A stretch of DNA of 20,394 bases from Gp7-AA10 sp041483175 (GTDB lineage: Bacteria; Acidobacteriota; Thermoanaerobaculia; Gp7-AA8). This document shows positions 13,714-20,394 of this stretch, piece by piece. Under the pieces are notes generated by a model, which was given only the letters and a program-made list of their open reading frames with translations, searched no databases and was not told where the DNA came from. Each line of letters starts with the position of its first letter. Position 1 is the first letter of the stretch. The position numbers and the translations under genes are program-made. Location of the stretch: assembly GCA_041483175.1 (NCBI GenBank), contig JBGPFD010000039.1, forward strand, positions 1 through 20,394, written 5' to 3'.

Positions 13714-14755
13714 ACGCCTCTTCGTCCGCCGCGCGCTGGCCGCTTTTGTTTGCGGTATTGCGACGCTGCTGTTGCCATACGAGATGCTGGTACGGACCTC
13801 GGAACGGCTCTACGGAGTCCGCCGGGCAAACATCGTCATGCCGCGGACGTTGTCGCCGAAGATCGACAGCTTCATGATCGACTTCGACAATGGCGTCCGC
13901 TATGCCACCTATGCGGTCGGTACGTCGCGCGTCGAAGCGAGCGTCCGGCCGGACGTCTTAAGCGGATTCCTGGGGCCGACCTACAACGCCGGCTTCGGTG
14001 GCGTCTCGTCGATCGCCACCCTCGAATTCCTCGACGGACTGGGACTCTATCCGCCGCATCTGATCATTAGCGTTTCGCCGATGGATTTCACTCCGCTGGG
14101 TGTCAGCCGGGGAGAGAAGGGAGCGGCACTCGCCGAGTGGCACCCATCGGGCTCCCAACGCATCGAGCAGCGTGGCCCGGCAGCCTGGAGCCGCATCGCA
14201 TTGCGCGCGCTGCTTCACTCGTCAACTCCCGAGCGCCACCGCAATCTCGGGCAGTGGGCGGAGCTATGCCGCGATCATGGCGCAGCGCTCGCGTTTCTTA
14301 ATAATGAAGACGCGACGGGCCGACTCGAATCGGTTTCCGCTCGCGGCTTCGTAGAGTCGACAAAAATCGCCGCGCCGGACGAAATCTGGAAAGGTGAATG
14401 GTCCAATATTCCGGGCGAGTATGTGAGCGGACGGCCCGAGCTTTTCCCGCGAATGGCGGCGCTCATCCGGCATTTTCAGGAACGCGGGACAACGGTGGCA
14501 CTGGTGCGCATTCCGACAAGCGCAGGCGTGCGGCGCGCCGAGGATGCGGAGACGTCCTTCGACGCAGATATTCGGGCGCTGAGCCGGGAGTGCGGGGTCG
14601 CCTACGTCGACGGCTTTGCGCTGATGGGAGCCGCGTTCGCTCGTGACCGGCGGAATTTCAAGGACGCCGAGCACATGAATTCTTTCGGCGCTCTGCGGTT
14701 CTCGCGCGCTCTGGGCTCAGCCCTGACCTCGCCGGGGAATGGCCCCGGCTCCTAA
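13688..14755 (+). CDS. SGNH-like membrane-anchored partner of MBOAT
   Basis: A 355-residue protein with one N-terminal membrane helix (about 13-31) and an extracytoplasmic domain. Seen: GTSR with candidate nucleophile Ser80, an AGFGG turn with Asn100 before it, and a late DAEHMNSFG with Asp326 and His329, which together resemble the SGNH hydrolase/acyltransferase triad. In AlgJ/AlgX-like systems such proteins pass the acyl group from the MBOAT protein to sugar hydroxyls outside the membrane. Sequence similarity to AlgJ itself is not obvious, so only the SGNH-like role is claimed. It starts at ATG 13688, inside the MBOAT gene. The final residues are Gly/Pro-rich just before the repeat element. 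Confidence 0.75.
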   Translation: MNSSTSDSERLFVRRALAAFVCGIATLLLPYEMLVRTSERLYGVRRANIVMPRTLSPKIDSFMIDFDNGVRYATYAVGTSRVEASVRPDVLSGFLGPTYNAGFGGVSSIATLEFLDGLGLYPPHLIISVSPMDFTPLGVSRGEKGAALAEWHPSGSQRIEQRGPAAWSRIALRALLHSSTPERHRNLGQWAELCRDHGAALAFLNNEDATGRLESVSARGFVESTKIAAPDEIWKGEWSNIPGEYVSGRPELFPRMAALIRHFQERGTTVALVRIPTSAGVRRAEDAETSFDADIRALSRECGVAYVDGFALMGAAFARDRRNFKDAEHMNSFGALRFSRALGSALTSPGNGPGS

Positions 14756-14757
14756 GC

Positions 14758-14896
14758 AACCTCTGCACAAGTGCAGGCCTTCGGGTGTAGGGGCCGGCGT
14801 CCCCGCGGCCCGGCGGGCGAGGACGCCCGCCGCTACACGAAGCCGGCCCGGCGGGCGGGGACGCCCGCCGCTACACGAAGCGGTTGTGCAGAGGTT
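14758..14896. mobile_element. MITE/REP-like element with 13-bp terminal inverted repeats
   Basis: AACCTCTGCACAA at 14758-14770 and its exact reverse complement at 14884-14896 bound a 139-base element. Inside are two 36-base direct copies differing at one base (14807-14842 and 14845-14880), each containing a GC-rich palindrome (GGCGGGCG/CGCCCGCC) followed by CGCTACACGAAG, and a diverged inverted copy at about 14778-14806. There is no ORF of note. It fills the gap between the convergent SGNH-like and uvrA genes. It looks like a non-autonomous, transposed repeat, but no target duplication is evident. Confidence 0.8.
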
Positions 14897-14937
14897 CCCT
14901 TGCCTTTCGGGCCGCGGACGAATCGCCGTGAGAGAAG

Positions 14938-17883
14938 TCACCGCTCAATTACGGCGGTGGGCTCCACCTTGCCGAGCATCCTGCGGAGGAACTTCCCTGT
15001 GGCCGTCGGCAGTTGCGCGATCTGCTCCGGCGTTCCCGTGCCGATCACTTTCCCGCCCGCGTCGCCCCCCTCGGGGCCGAGGTCGATCATGTAGTCGGCC
15101 GTCTTGACCACGTCGAGGTTGTGCTCGATGACCACCACCGTGTTGCCACGCTCGACGAGTCCGTGCATCAAATGGAGGAGCTTGGCCACGTCGTCGAAGT
15201 GCAGCCCGGTTGTCGGCTCGTCGAGGATGTACAGCGTGCGCCCGGTGGCGCGCTTTGCCAGCTCTTTGGCCAGCTTCACCCGCTGCGCCTCGCCGCCCGA
15301 AAGCGTCGTCGACGACTGCCCGAGCTTGATGTATCCGAGTCCTACTTCATCGAGCGTGCGTAGGGTGTTGGCGATCTTCGGAATATTGCGGAACGCCTCC
15401 AGCGCCTGCTCCACCGTCATGTCGAGGATGTCGGCGATGGATGTGCCCTTGTAGGTCACCTGCAGCGTCTCGCGGTTGTAGCGTTTGCCGCCGCAGACAT
15501 CGCAGGTGACGTAGATGTCGGGCAGGAAGTGCATCTCGATCTTGATCTGCCCGTCGCCTTTGCACGCTTCGCAGCGACCGCCCTTCACGTTGAACGAAAA
15601 GCGTCCCGGACCGTAGCCGCGCATGCGCGCCTCGGGGGTCTGGGCCATCAGATTGCGGATCTCGGTGAAGAGCTGTGTGTACGTCGCCGGATTCGATCGC
15701 GGCGTGCGCCCGATCGGCGACTGATCGATGTCGATGACCTTGTCGAGGCGCTCCAGTCCCTCGATGCGATCGTGTTCGCCGGGCGTTTCCGGCGAATCGT
15801 AGAAATGGCGCGACAGTGCCTTGAAGAGAATGTCGTTGACCAGCGTCGATTTCCCCGAGCCGGAGACGCCGGTGACGGCGACGAACAGCCCGAGCGGAAT
15901 GGTGACGTCGATGTTCTTCAGATTGTTCTGGCGCGCGCCGCGGATGACCAGCGCGCCGTCGCCCGCGGCACGCCGGAGCGTCGGATAGTCGATGCGCAAC
16001 TCGCCCCGCAGATATTTCGCGGTCAGCGAGCTGGGGAACGTTTTGATCTGCTCGACCGTCCCCTCGGCGACGACCTCACCGCCGTGCACGCCGGCGCGCG
16101 GCCCGAGGTCGATCACGTGATCGGCGGTCTGGATCGTTTCCTGGTCGTGTTCGACGACGATCACTGTGTTGCCGAGATCGCGGAGTTCGAGCAGCGAATC
16201 GAGCAGCCTGCGGTTGTCGCGTTGATGCAATCCGATGGACGGCTCGTCCAGCACGTAGAGCACGCCCATCAGCTTCGATCCGATCTGCGTCGCCAGGCGG
16301 ATGCGCTGTCCTTCGCCGCCGGCGAGCGTCGCCGCGCTGCGATCGAGCGTCAGATAGCCGACGCCGACGGCGTTGAGAAATCCGAGCCGGTCGCGCACTT
16401 CCTTCAGGATCTTTCCAGCGATGGCCTCCTCGCGCGGCGTCAGAGGGAGCGTCTTGAAGAATCCCTCCGCTTCACCGAGCTGCAGCGCGACCACTTTGTC
16501 GATCGGCCGGCCCGCCACCGTGACCGCGAGCGCCTCCGGCTTCAGGCGCCGGCCTCCGCACTCCGGGCACTTCTTCGGCGTCATGAAACGCTCGATCTCT
16601 TCGCGGATGTCGTCGTTATCCGACTCGTGATAGCGGCGCTGGAGCATCGGCAGCAGTCCTTCGTAGTTGCCGGTGTAGTGATATGAGCTGTCGCTTCCCT
16701 GAAATTCGAAGCGAATCTTGTCTTCGGAGCCGTTAAGGATGCAATTGCGCGCCTTCTCCGGGAGCTTGTTCCACGCGGTCGTCAGCGCGAAGCGGTAGTG
16801 CTTCGCCAGCGTGTGAATCTGCCGGATGCGCCAGTTCTCCGCCCCTTCCTTCCAGAGGGCGATCGCTCCCTCCTCGATCGATTTGTTCGGATCGGGGACG
16901 ATCTTGTTCTCATCGATCTCCAGCAGGACGCCGAGGCCGGAGCAGCGCGGGCAGGCGCCGTAAGGGGAGTTAAAGGAGAAGAGGCGCGGCGTGATCTCGC
17001 CGATGGAGATGCCGCAATCGGGACAGGCGTAGGTCTGGGAGAGGAGCTCTTCGCGAACCTCTGGCCCCTCACCCCCGCTTCGCGGACCCTCTCCCCGCTT
17101 CGCGGGGCGAGGGGTCTCACGAGTTCCCTCTCCCGCTTGCGGGAGAGGGTGGCTGAAGGCCGGGTGAGGGCCCGCATACAGAATCTTCACTAGTCCCTTC
17201 GCCACGCGTATGGCCGTCTCCAGCGAATCGGCGAGGCGCTGCTGCATTCCCTCTTTCACCACCAGCCGGTCGATGACGATGTCGATGGCGTGCTTCTTCT
17301 GTTTGTCGAGCGTCGGCGGATCGGCCAACTCGACCATCTCGCCGTCGACGATGGCACGGGTGAAGCCCTCCTTCACCATCTGCATCATCTGTTTGCGGTA
17401 TTCGCCCTTCTTGCCGCGCACGTACGGCGCGAGGACGGTGAACTTCGTCCCGGCGGGAAGGCTCATCAGGCGATCGACCATCTGCTGGATCGTCTGCGGC
17501 CGGATCTCCTGGCCGCAGTTGGTGCAGTGCGGGACGCCGATCGAAGCGTAGAGGAGACGGAGATAGTCGTAGATCTCGGTCACCGTGCCGACCGTGGAAC
17601 GCGGATTGCGCGACGTCGTCCGCTGCTCGATGGAAATTGCCGGCGACAGCCCTTCGATCGAATCGACGTCCGGCTTTTCCATCTGCTCGAGAAACTGCCT
17701 CGCGTACGCCGACAGCGACTCGACGTAGCGCCGTTGCCCCTCGGCGAAGATGGTGTCGAAGGCCAGAGACGACTTCCCCGAGCCGGAGACGCCGGTGATG
17801 ACCACGAACTTGTTTCGTGGAACGATGACGTCGATATTCTTGAGGTTGTGCTCGCGGGCGCCGCGGATGACGATGGAGTCCAT
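14938..17883 (-). CDS. uvrA: Excinuclease ABC subunit UvrA with in-frame insertion
   Basis: DNA-damage sensor of nucleotide excision repair; loads UvrB at lesions. Seen: first Walker A GVSGSGKSS at residues 31-39, a CxxC zinc site CTNCG and later CPDCG (287-291) plus CPRC, first signature LAGGEGQRIRLA (where LSGGEAQRIRLA is usual), second Walker A GVSGSGKST near 670, the zinc module CEACKGDG...CDVCGG, and second signature LSGGEAQRVKLAKEL. The length is 981, about 40 above the usual 940. The surplus matches residues 238-274, encoded by a 111-base palindromic repeat inserted in frame just before CPDCG. The frame is open to 17991, but MDSIVIRGAREHN at 17883 is the true UvrA start. A TAGCAT box lies 11 bases upstream of the ATG. 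Confidence 0.95.
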   Translation of the reverse strand: MDSIVIRGAREHNLKNIDVIVPRNKFVVITGVSGSGKSSLAFDTIFAEGQRRYVESLSAYARQFLEQMEKPDVDSIEGLSPAISIEQRTTSRNPRSTVGTVTEIYDYLRLLYASIGVPHCTNCGQEIRPQTIQQMVDRLMSLPAGTKFTVLAPYVRGKKGEYRKQMMQMVKEGFTRAIVDGEMVELADPPTLDKQKKHAIDIVIDRLVVKEGMQQRLADSLETAIRVAKGLVKILYAGPHPAFSHPLPQAGEGTRETPRPAKRGEGPRSGGEGPEVREELLSQTYACPDCGISIGEITPRLFSFNSPYGACPRCSGLGVLLEIDENKIVPDPNKSIEEGAIALWKEGAENWRIRQIHTLAKHYRFALTTAWNKLPEKARNCILNGSEDKIRFEFQGSDSSYHYTGNYEGLLPMLQRRYHESDNDDIREEIERFMTPKKCPECGGRRLKPEALAVTVAGRPIDKVVALQLGEAEGFFKTLPLTPREEAIAGKILKEVRDRLGFLNAVGVGYLTLDRSAATLAGGEGQRIRLATQIGSKLMGVLYVLDEPSIGLHQRDNRRLLDSLLELRDLGNTVIVVEHDQETIQTADHVIDLGPRAGVHGGEVVAEGTVEQIKTFPSSLTAKYLRGELRIDYPTLRRAAGDGALVIRGARQNNLKNIDVTIPLGLFVAVTGVSGSGKSTLVNDILFKALSRHFYDSPETPGEHDRIEGLERLDKVIDIDQSPIGRTPRSNPATYTQLFTEIRNLMAQTPEARMRGYGPGRFSFNVKGGRCEACKGDGQIKIEMHFLPDIYVTCDVCGGKRYNRETLQVTYKGTSIADILDMTVEQALEAFRNIPKIANTLRTLDEVGLGYIKLGQSSTTLSGGEAQRVKLAKELAKRATGRTLYILDEPTTGLHFDDVAKLLHLMHGLVERGNTVVVIEHNLDVVKTADYMIDLGPEGGDAGGKVIGTGTPEQIAQLPTATGKFLRRMLGKVEPTAVIER
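17063..17173. repeat. Palindromic element inserted in frame in uvrA
   Basis: The element has near-perfect terminal inverted repeats (GGCCCCTCACCC at 17063-17074 and GGGTGAGGGCCC at 17162-17173) around two hairpins: one with arms 17087-17098 and 17103-17114 (one mismatch), and one with perfect 11-base arms 17126-17136 and 17139-17149 and a TT loop. Its 111 bases are exactly 37 codons, all open in the uvrA frame. It resembles a dispersed palindromic repeat family I recall from many GC-rich genomes, but that is from memory. Confidence 0.85.
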
Positions 17884-17929
17884 GGGTGCGGGAAATGCTA
17901 ACGCGTGTGGAGTCGGACGTGTTCCGGCT

Positions 17930-18241
17930 CTACAAGCTGGAGACCAGCCATTCGCGATAGGCCTCCGAGAGGTCGTCCATCCGTAGAACAATGAATTCGG
18001 GGACCTCGTACGGATGGCCGGAAAAGAGCGCCTTCTTCACGTCCTCCAGCAGTTCCTGCGCGGTTTTGATCAGCAGGAGTTGCTCGTCCTCCTGCTCGAT
18101 CTTTCCCTGCCAGCGATACACAGAGTGGAGTTTTGGAATGACGTTGACGCAGGCAGCGAGCCGCTTCTCGACGAGCTCGGTTGCGAGCTGCCGCGGATCG
18201 AAAGATGCGCCGACCGTAGTCAGCACCACGACCGGCGTCAT
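17930..18241 (-). CDS. cutA: CutA1 divalent-cation tolerance protein
   Basis: A 103-residue cytosolic trimer-forming protein. Seen: the family signatures LAACVNVIP at 28-36, SVYRWQGKIE at 40-49, LLLIKT at 55-60, and HPYEVPEF at 76-83. The length and all blocks fit CutA1. Its role is linked to copper and other divalent-metal tolerance in E. coli but is not well settled in general. The start ATG overlaps the stop of the upstream secreted-protein gene by four bases (ATGA), so the two are coupled. The uvrA start lies 46 bases downstream on the same strand. Confidence 0.95.
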   Translation of the reverse strand: MTPVVVLTTVGASFDPRQLATELVEKRLAACVNVIPKLHSVYRWQGKIEQEDEQLLLIKTAQELLEDVKKALFSGHPYEVPEFIVLRMDDLSEAYREWLVSSL

Positions 18242-18810
18242 TGCCCAGCGATCCTGGCGGCCGCCTCGCGGGCGACTTCGCGCGCCGCCGAGCGGACCTG
18301 GGCGTACTCGATGAACGGAAGCGGAATACGCGCCCAGAAAAATCGCCCGCCGAATCCGACAGCTGTCGGAACGACCGCCGTCCTGTTCTGCTGCAGGTCG
18401 TAGCGGTTGAGCAGGCCCAGCGTCTTTCCATCGTAGATCCGCACCTCGGCGGCCACGCGCGACACGACCACCGCCATGTCGACGCCGACGGCGTTGCTTC
18501 CGATTCCAGCTGCGCCGACCGGTTGACTGACAGCATGACTGGAAACGATCTCCACGTAGAAGTCGGCGTCCGGTGCGCTGCCGCGCGCCAGATCGTCATA
18601 GGTGGTGCGCGCATCGAAGGCGTCGAATCCGAGAGTGCGGAGCTCGCCCCGAAGTTCCTTCTGCACCGTCCAGGCGACGGTCTGCTCCGCGCCGTGGGCA
18701 TCGTCGTCCGACATTCGGAGGACGCCGATGCGCGCTCCGGCCGGCGGAGACTGACGGAATGCGAATGCCGGGAGCGCGACAAACGCGAGGAAGATGACCA
18801 GCCGTCGCAT
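18238..18810 (-). CDS. Small secreted protein, unknown function
   Basis: A 190-residue exported protein. Residues 1-17 (MRRLVIFLAFVALPAFA) are a signal peptide; the mature part starts near FRQSPPAG. Seen: RIGVLRMSDDD at about 26-36, then helical and strand segments with KELRGELRTLGFDAF, and a conserved-looking EVRIYDGKTLGLLNRYDL. This mix recalls periplasmic GNA1162/LpoB-like or CsgG-like domains, but I cannot assign it. The frame is open to 18888, but ATG 18810 carries the signal peptide. It overlaps cutA by four bases. A TACACT hexamer 6 bases upstream could be a -10 box in the 28-base gap with the divergent mtgA. Confidence 0.72.
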   Translation of the reverse strand: MRRLVIFLAFVALPAFAFRQSPPAGARIGVLRMSDDDAHGAEQTVAWTVQKELRGELRTLGFDAFDARTTYDDLARGSAPDADFYVEIVSSHAVSQPVGAAGIGSNAVGVDMAVVVSRVAAEVRIYDGKTLGLLNRYDLQQNRTAVVPTAVGFGGRFFWARIPLPFIEYAQVRSAAREVAREAAARIAGQ

Positions 18811-18824
18811 GGCGATAGTGTAGG

Positions 18825-18830
18825 TAGAAT
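18825..18830 (+). promoter_or_regulatory. Candidate -10 box TAGAAT for mtgA
   Basis: TAGAAT lies 8 bases before the GTG start at 18839, leaving essentially no leader. It sits in a 28-base divergent gap. There is no clear -35 or ribosome binding site. It matches the boxes before the genes at 3690 and 12307. Confidence 0.45.
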
Positions 18831-18838
18831 CGGCCCGC

Positions 18839-19690
18839 GTGTTCAAACGCCTGCTTCTCATCGGCGCGCTTGCTCTGCTGGCGCTCATCGCTTACGAGTG
18901 GATCGCGTTTCCGAACGTTGCCGCACTGGCCGATCAATGGCCCACGACAACCGCCTTCATGGAGCGGCGGAAGGCGAAACTTCGCGCCGAGGGGAAGGAT
19001 GACACGCTGCTCTACCGGCCGGTTCCATACGCGCGGATCTCGCCCTACCTGCGCCGCGCCGTGCTGGTCGCGGAAGACGACACGTTTTACGAACACAGCG
19101 CGGTCGACGTCAAAGCGCTCAGCGAGGCCATTCGCAAGGATTGGGAACACAAGCGGCTCGCGCACGGCGGATCGACGATTACGCAGCAGCTGGCGAAGAA
19201 TCTGTATCTCTCGCCGTCGCGCAATCCACTGCGCAAAATCAAGGAGTACTTCATCGCCCGATCGCTCGAAGATCATTTGCGGAAGAAACGCATCCTGGAG
19301 CTCTATCTGAATGTCGCCGAGATGGGAGAGCGCGTCTACGGCGCCGACGCCGCGGCACATTTCTACTTTCACGTCCCCGCCTCGGCGGTCACACCGCAAC
19401 AGGCGGCGCTGCTCGCCGGCTGCCTTCCGAATCCGCGGCAGATGAATCCCGGCCAGCCGAACCGGCGCCTCCGCGCGCGCGAGCGGATGATTCTTTCCCG
19501 AATGCGCCGCTGGGGCTATCTGTTCGAGGAGCAGGTGCTCACGGAAAAGAAGCCGGCGGCCTCTCCGCCGGCGCCGAGCGACACCTCGCTGCTGCAGCAG
19601 ACGGCGCCGGCCGACACCGCCACGCCCGAGCCGACCGAGACGACCGCGCCTCCGACGGACACCACTGCGACGCAGCCGCCGAATGGTTAA
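18839..19690 (+). CDS. mtgA: Monofunctional peptidoglycan transglycosylase
   Basis: Family 51 glycosyltransferase that polymerises lipid II into glycan strands at the periplasmic face. Seen: a membrane helix at 4-19; EDDTFYEH at 79-86 with catalytic Glu79; GGSTITQQLAKNLYLS at 110-125; LRKIKEYFIA at 131-140; KRILELYLNVAE with the second Glu161; and LLAGCLPNPRQMNP. It lacks a transpeptidase domain, so it is monofunctional. The 283-residue length is above the 230-240 usual: a Pro/Thr/Ala-rich tail from about residue 235 to 283 has no counterpart in standard MtgA. The start is GTG 18839. The stop (19688-19690) lies at the left edge of heptamer array 4. Confidence 0.93.
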   Translation: MFKRLLLIGALALLALIAYEWIAFPNVAALADQWPTTTAFMERRKAKLRAEGKDDTLLYRPVPYARISPYLRRAVLVAEDDTFYEHSAVDVKALSEAIRKDWEHKRLAHGGSTITQQLAKNLYLSPSRNPLRKIKEYFIARSLEDHLRKKRILELYLNVAEMGERVYGADAAAHFYFHVPASAVTPQQAALLAGCLPNPRQMNPGQPNRRLRARERMILSRMRRWGYLFEEQVLTEKKPAASPPAPSDTSLLQQTAPADTATPEPTETTAPPTDTTATQPPNG

Positions 19691-19750
19691 CAGTCAACAG
19701 TTATCAGTGTTTTAGATTTCCTGTTAACTGTTAACAGTTAACTGTTAACT
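19686..19750. repeat. Inverted heptamer array 4 (GTTAACA unit)
   Basis: GTTAACA, GTCAACA and GTTATCA at 19686-19706 are followed, after a 16-base spacer, by four in-phase units GTTAACT, GTTAACA, GTTAACT, GTTAACT at 19723-19750. The left arm and the facing part of the right arm are about 22 bases and largely complementary (about 19 of 22). The array holds the mtgA stop and the end of a possible minus-strand ORF. Confidence 0.85.
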
Positions 19751-19989
19751 ATTCTTGTACCGCTCTGCGCATCGAAGAAACGGAGGTACGCGGAGTTGAA
19801 ACTCAGCTCGATGGGGCTGCCGATCCGTCGTTTTGGTCTTCGATTCGCTTCCCGCACGAGTGACGGGCCGCGTTGCACGGCTGCCTCGAGTCGCTCCACA
19901 ATGGTCCACGCGATGAGCCGGAGAACGACCCGCGCGGTGAAACGGCAGAAAGAGCGCCGCCATCCGTCGATCTTCTTCTTTATCGTCAT
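19738..19989 (-). CDS. Possible small basic protein, convergent with mtgA (uncertain)
   Basis: An 83-residue frame from ATG 19989 (MTIKKKIDGWRRSFCRF...) with a weak AAGG-type site upstream; it ends in the heptamer array, as other genes here do. It has Arg-rich helical segments and no known family. GTG 20025 is an alternative start. It overlaps a plus-strand frame with equally good codon use, so only one of the two is likely real. Confidence 0.35.
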   Translation of the reverse strand: MTIKKKIDGWRRSFCRFTARVVLRLIAWTIVERLEAAVQRGPSLVREANRRPKRRIGSPIELSFNSAYLRFFDAQSGTRIVNS

Positions 19990-20125
19990 GGCACTCGGCC
20001 TTCTTTTTCTGCTGTGGCTGTTCACGCTGTCAATCCACCAGCCGCCGCAGAAACTCGGCGCGCTCTCCAGCGATCAGTTCGTAAATCGGAATTCCGCTGG
20101 CACGCGATGGATGGTGATGACGTGA
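19796..20125 (+). CDS. Possible small membrane protein, antisense competitor (uncertain)
   Basis: A 109-residue frame from TTG 19796, with GGAGG (19782-19786) nine bases before it; ATG 19913 is an alternative start giving 70 residues. It has a basic segment then a strong membrane helix (SIFFFIVMALGLLFLLWLF) and a short outside tail. The layout resembles the N-terminus of a membrane-bound protein cut short. No family is recognised. It overlaps the opposite-strand frame 19738-19989. Confidence 0.35.
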   Translation: MKLSSMGLPIRRFGLRFASRTSDGPRCTAASSRSTMVHAMSRRTTRAVKRQKERRHPSIFFFIVMALGLLFLLWLFTLSIHQPPQKLGALSSDQFVNRNSAGTRWMVMT

Positions 20126-20147
20126 CCGACGGCGGCGACGCATCCCT

Positions 20148-20235
20148 TCACGCTCCCACCATGATCCCGGCGATGTAGTGCCGCTGCAGCGCGAGAAACA
20201 GAATCCGCACCGGGAGGACGGTCAGTGCTCCCGCG
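20148..20235 (-). pseudogene. Truncated tail of a sugar ABC transporter permease
   Basis: Minus-strand translation before the TGA at 20148-20150 reads LTVLPVRILFLALQRHY then IAGIMVGA, closely matching the C-terminus of MalG-type (CUT1) permeases. Upstream of about 20235 the frame no longer looks like a permease and reaches a stop near 20358 with no start codon. The canonical ending GAVKG appears if one G is added at the stop (GGAGCG-TGAAGGGA), pointing to a one-base deletion too. Probably a remnant, though a sequencing or assembly error is possible. Confidence 0.5.
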
Positions 20236-20366
20236 TCAAATTCGATTGCATCTCCGCCAAATTTCTTGACAACATTTTCCGCCGGCTGTTTGGTGCAAAT
20301 GCCGGAAGCCGAGCGCGTTAGGCCGCCGCGTACCGCCGGAATGCAGGTTGATCTCTAAAGGCGTCC

Positions 20367-20394
20367 ATGAGTCTCGACTTCGTGCAGGAGATCA
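20367..20394 (+). CDS. Start of a gene cut by the window edge (tentative)
   Basis: ATG 20367 opens a frame (MSLDFVQEI) to the window end, with AAAGG (20357-20361) five bases upstream. Too short to identify. The 240 bases before it hold only the permease remnant and a lone TTGACA at 20266-20271 without a matching -10. Confidence 0.3.

Noticed and set aside
15529..16686. 385-residue plus-strand ORF opposite uvrA
   Set aside because: Antisense shadow of a highly conserved uvrA region; no recognisable protein.
20266..20288. TTGACA as a promoter for the gene starting at 20367
   Set aside because: The hexamer 17 bases downstream is TTTGGT, a poor -10, and the distance to the start is long.

Overview
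The window is GC-rich bacterial chromosome, densely coding, with short gene overlaps and no rRNA, tRNA, CRISPR array, transposase or phage genes that I can see. The best lineage hint is the VWFA protein at 6434-7804. It resembles the VWFA-related family I know mainly from Acidobacteria. Together with the high GC, split NHEJ-type ligase and polymerase genes, and heptanucleotide repeats at gene ends, this suggests an acidobacterium-like, Gram-negative soil organism. This is inference, not a database result.

Layout. (1) 1-1790, minus strand: a WaaE/KdtX-like glycosyltransferase and a metallo-beta-lactamase-fold phosphodiesterase-like hydrolase, separated by a large inverted repeat. (2) 1850-4799, plus strand: molybdate ABC permease and ATPase (modB, modC; no modA here), a small winged-helix-like protein, then a promoter and a Doc/Fic-like gene with an altered catalytic motif and a puzzling Lys-rich overlapping reading frame. 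(3) 12245-4842, minus strand: an eight-gene run of tightly packed genes: secreted protein, unknown protein, zinc alcohol dehydrogenase, LigD-type polymerase, LigC/LigD-type ATP-dependent ligase, VWFA protein, M15-type peptidase with an EF-hand loop, and a small two-helix membrane protein. (4) 12307-14755, plus strand: an MBOAT acyltransferase and an overlapping SGNH-like partner, a likely exopolysaccharide O-acylation pair. (5) 14758-14896: a miniature repeat element with perfect 13-bp terminal inverted repeats, sitting between convergent genes. (6) 18810-14938, minus strand: secreted protein, cutA, and uvrA, which carries an in-frame 111-bp palindromic element. (7) 18839-19690, plus strand: mtgA. 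(8) 19691-20394: a heptamer array, competing small ORFs, a broken sugar-permease tail and the start of a new gene.

Most striking signal: four loci (3-61, 7771-7849, 8847-8944, 19686-19750) share one architecture, two head-to-head arrays of a 7-bp unit around a short spacer. The unit sequence differs at each locus (AGTGCCG, CGATGAA, GAACGCA, GTTAACA types). All four sit at gene ends and run into coding sequence, supplying C-terminal tails and even part of a signal peptide. Alongside the in-frame palindrome in uvrA, they show repeat elements being absorbed into proteins in this genome.

Several genes have a TAGAAT-type -10 box only 8-11 bases before the start codon, which suggests leaderless or nearly leaderless transcripts.
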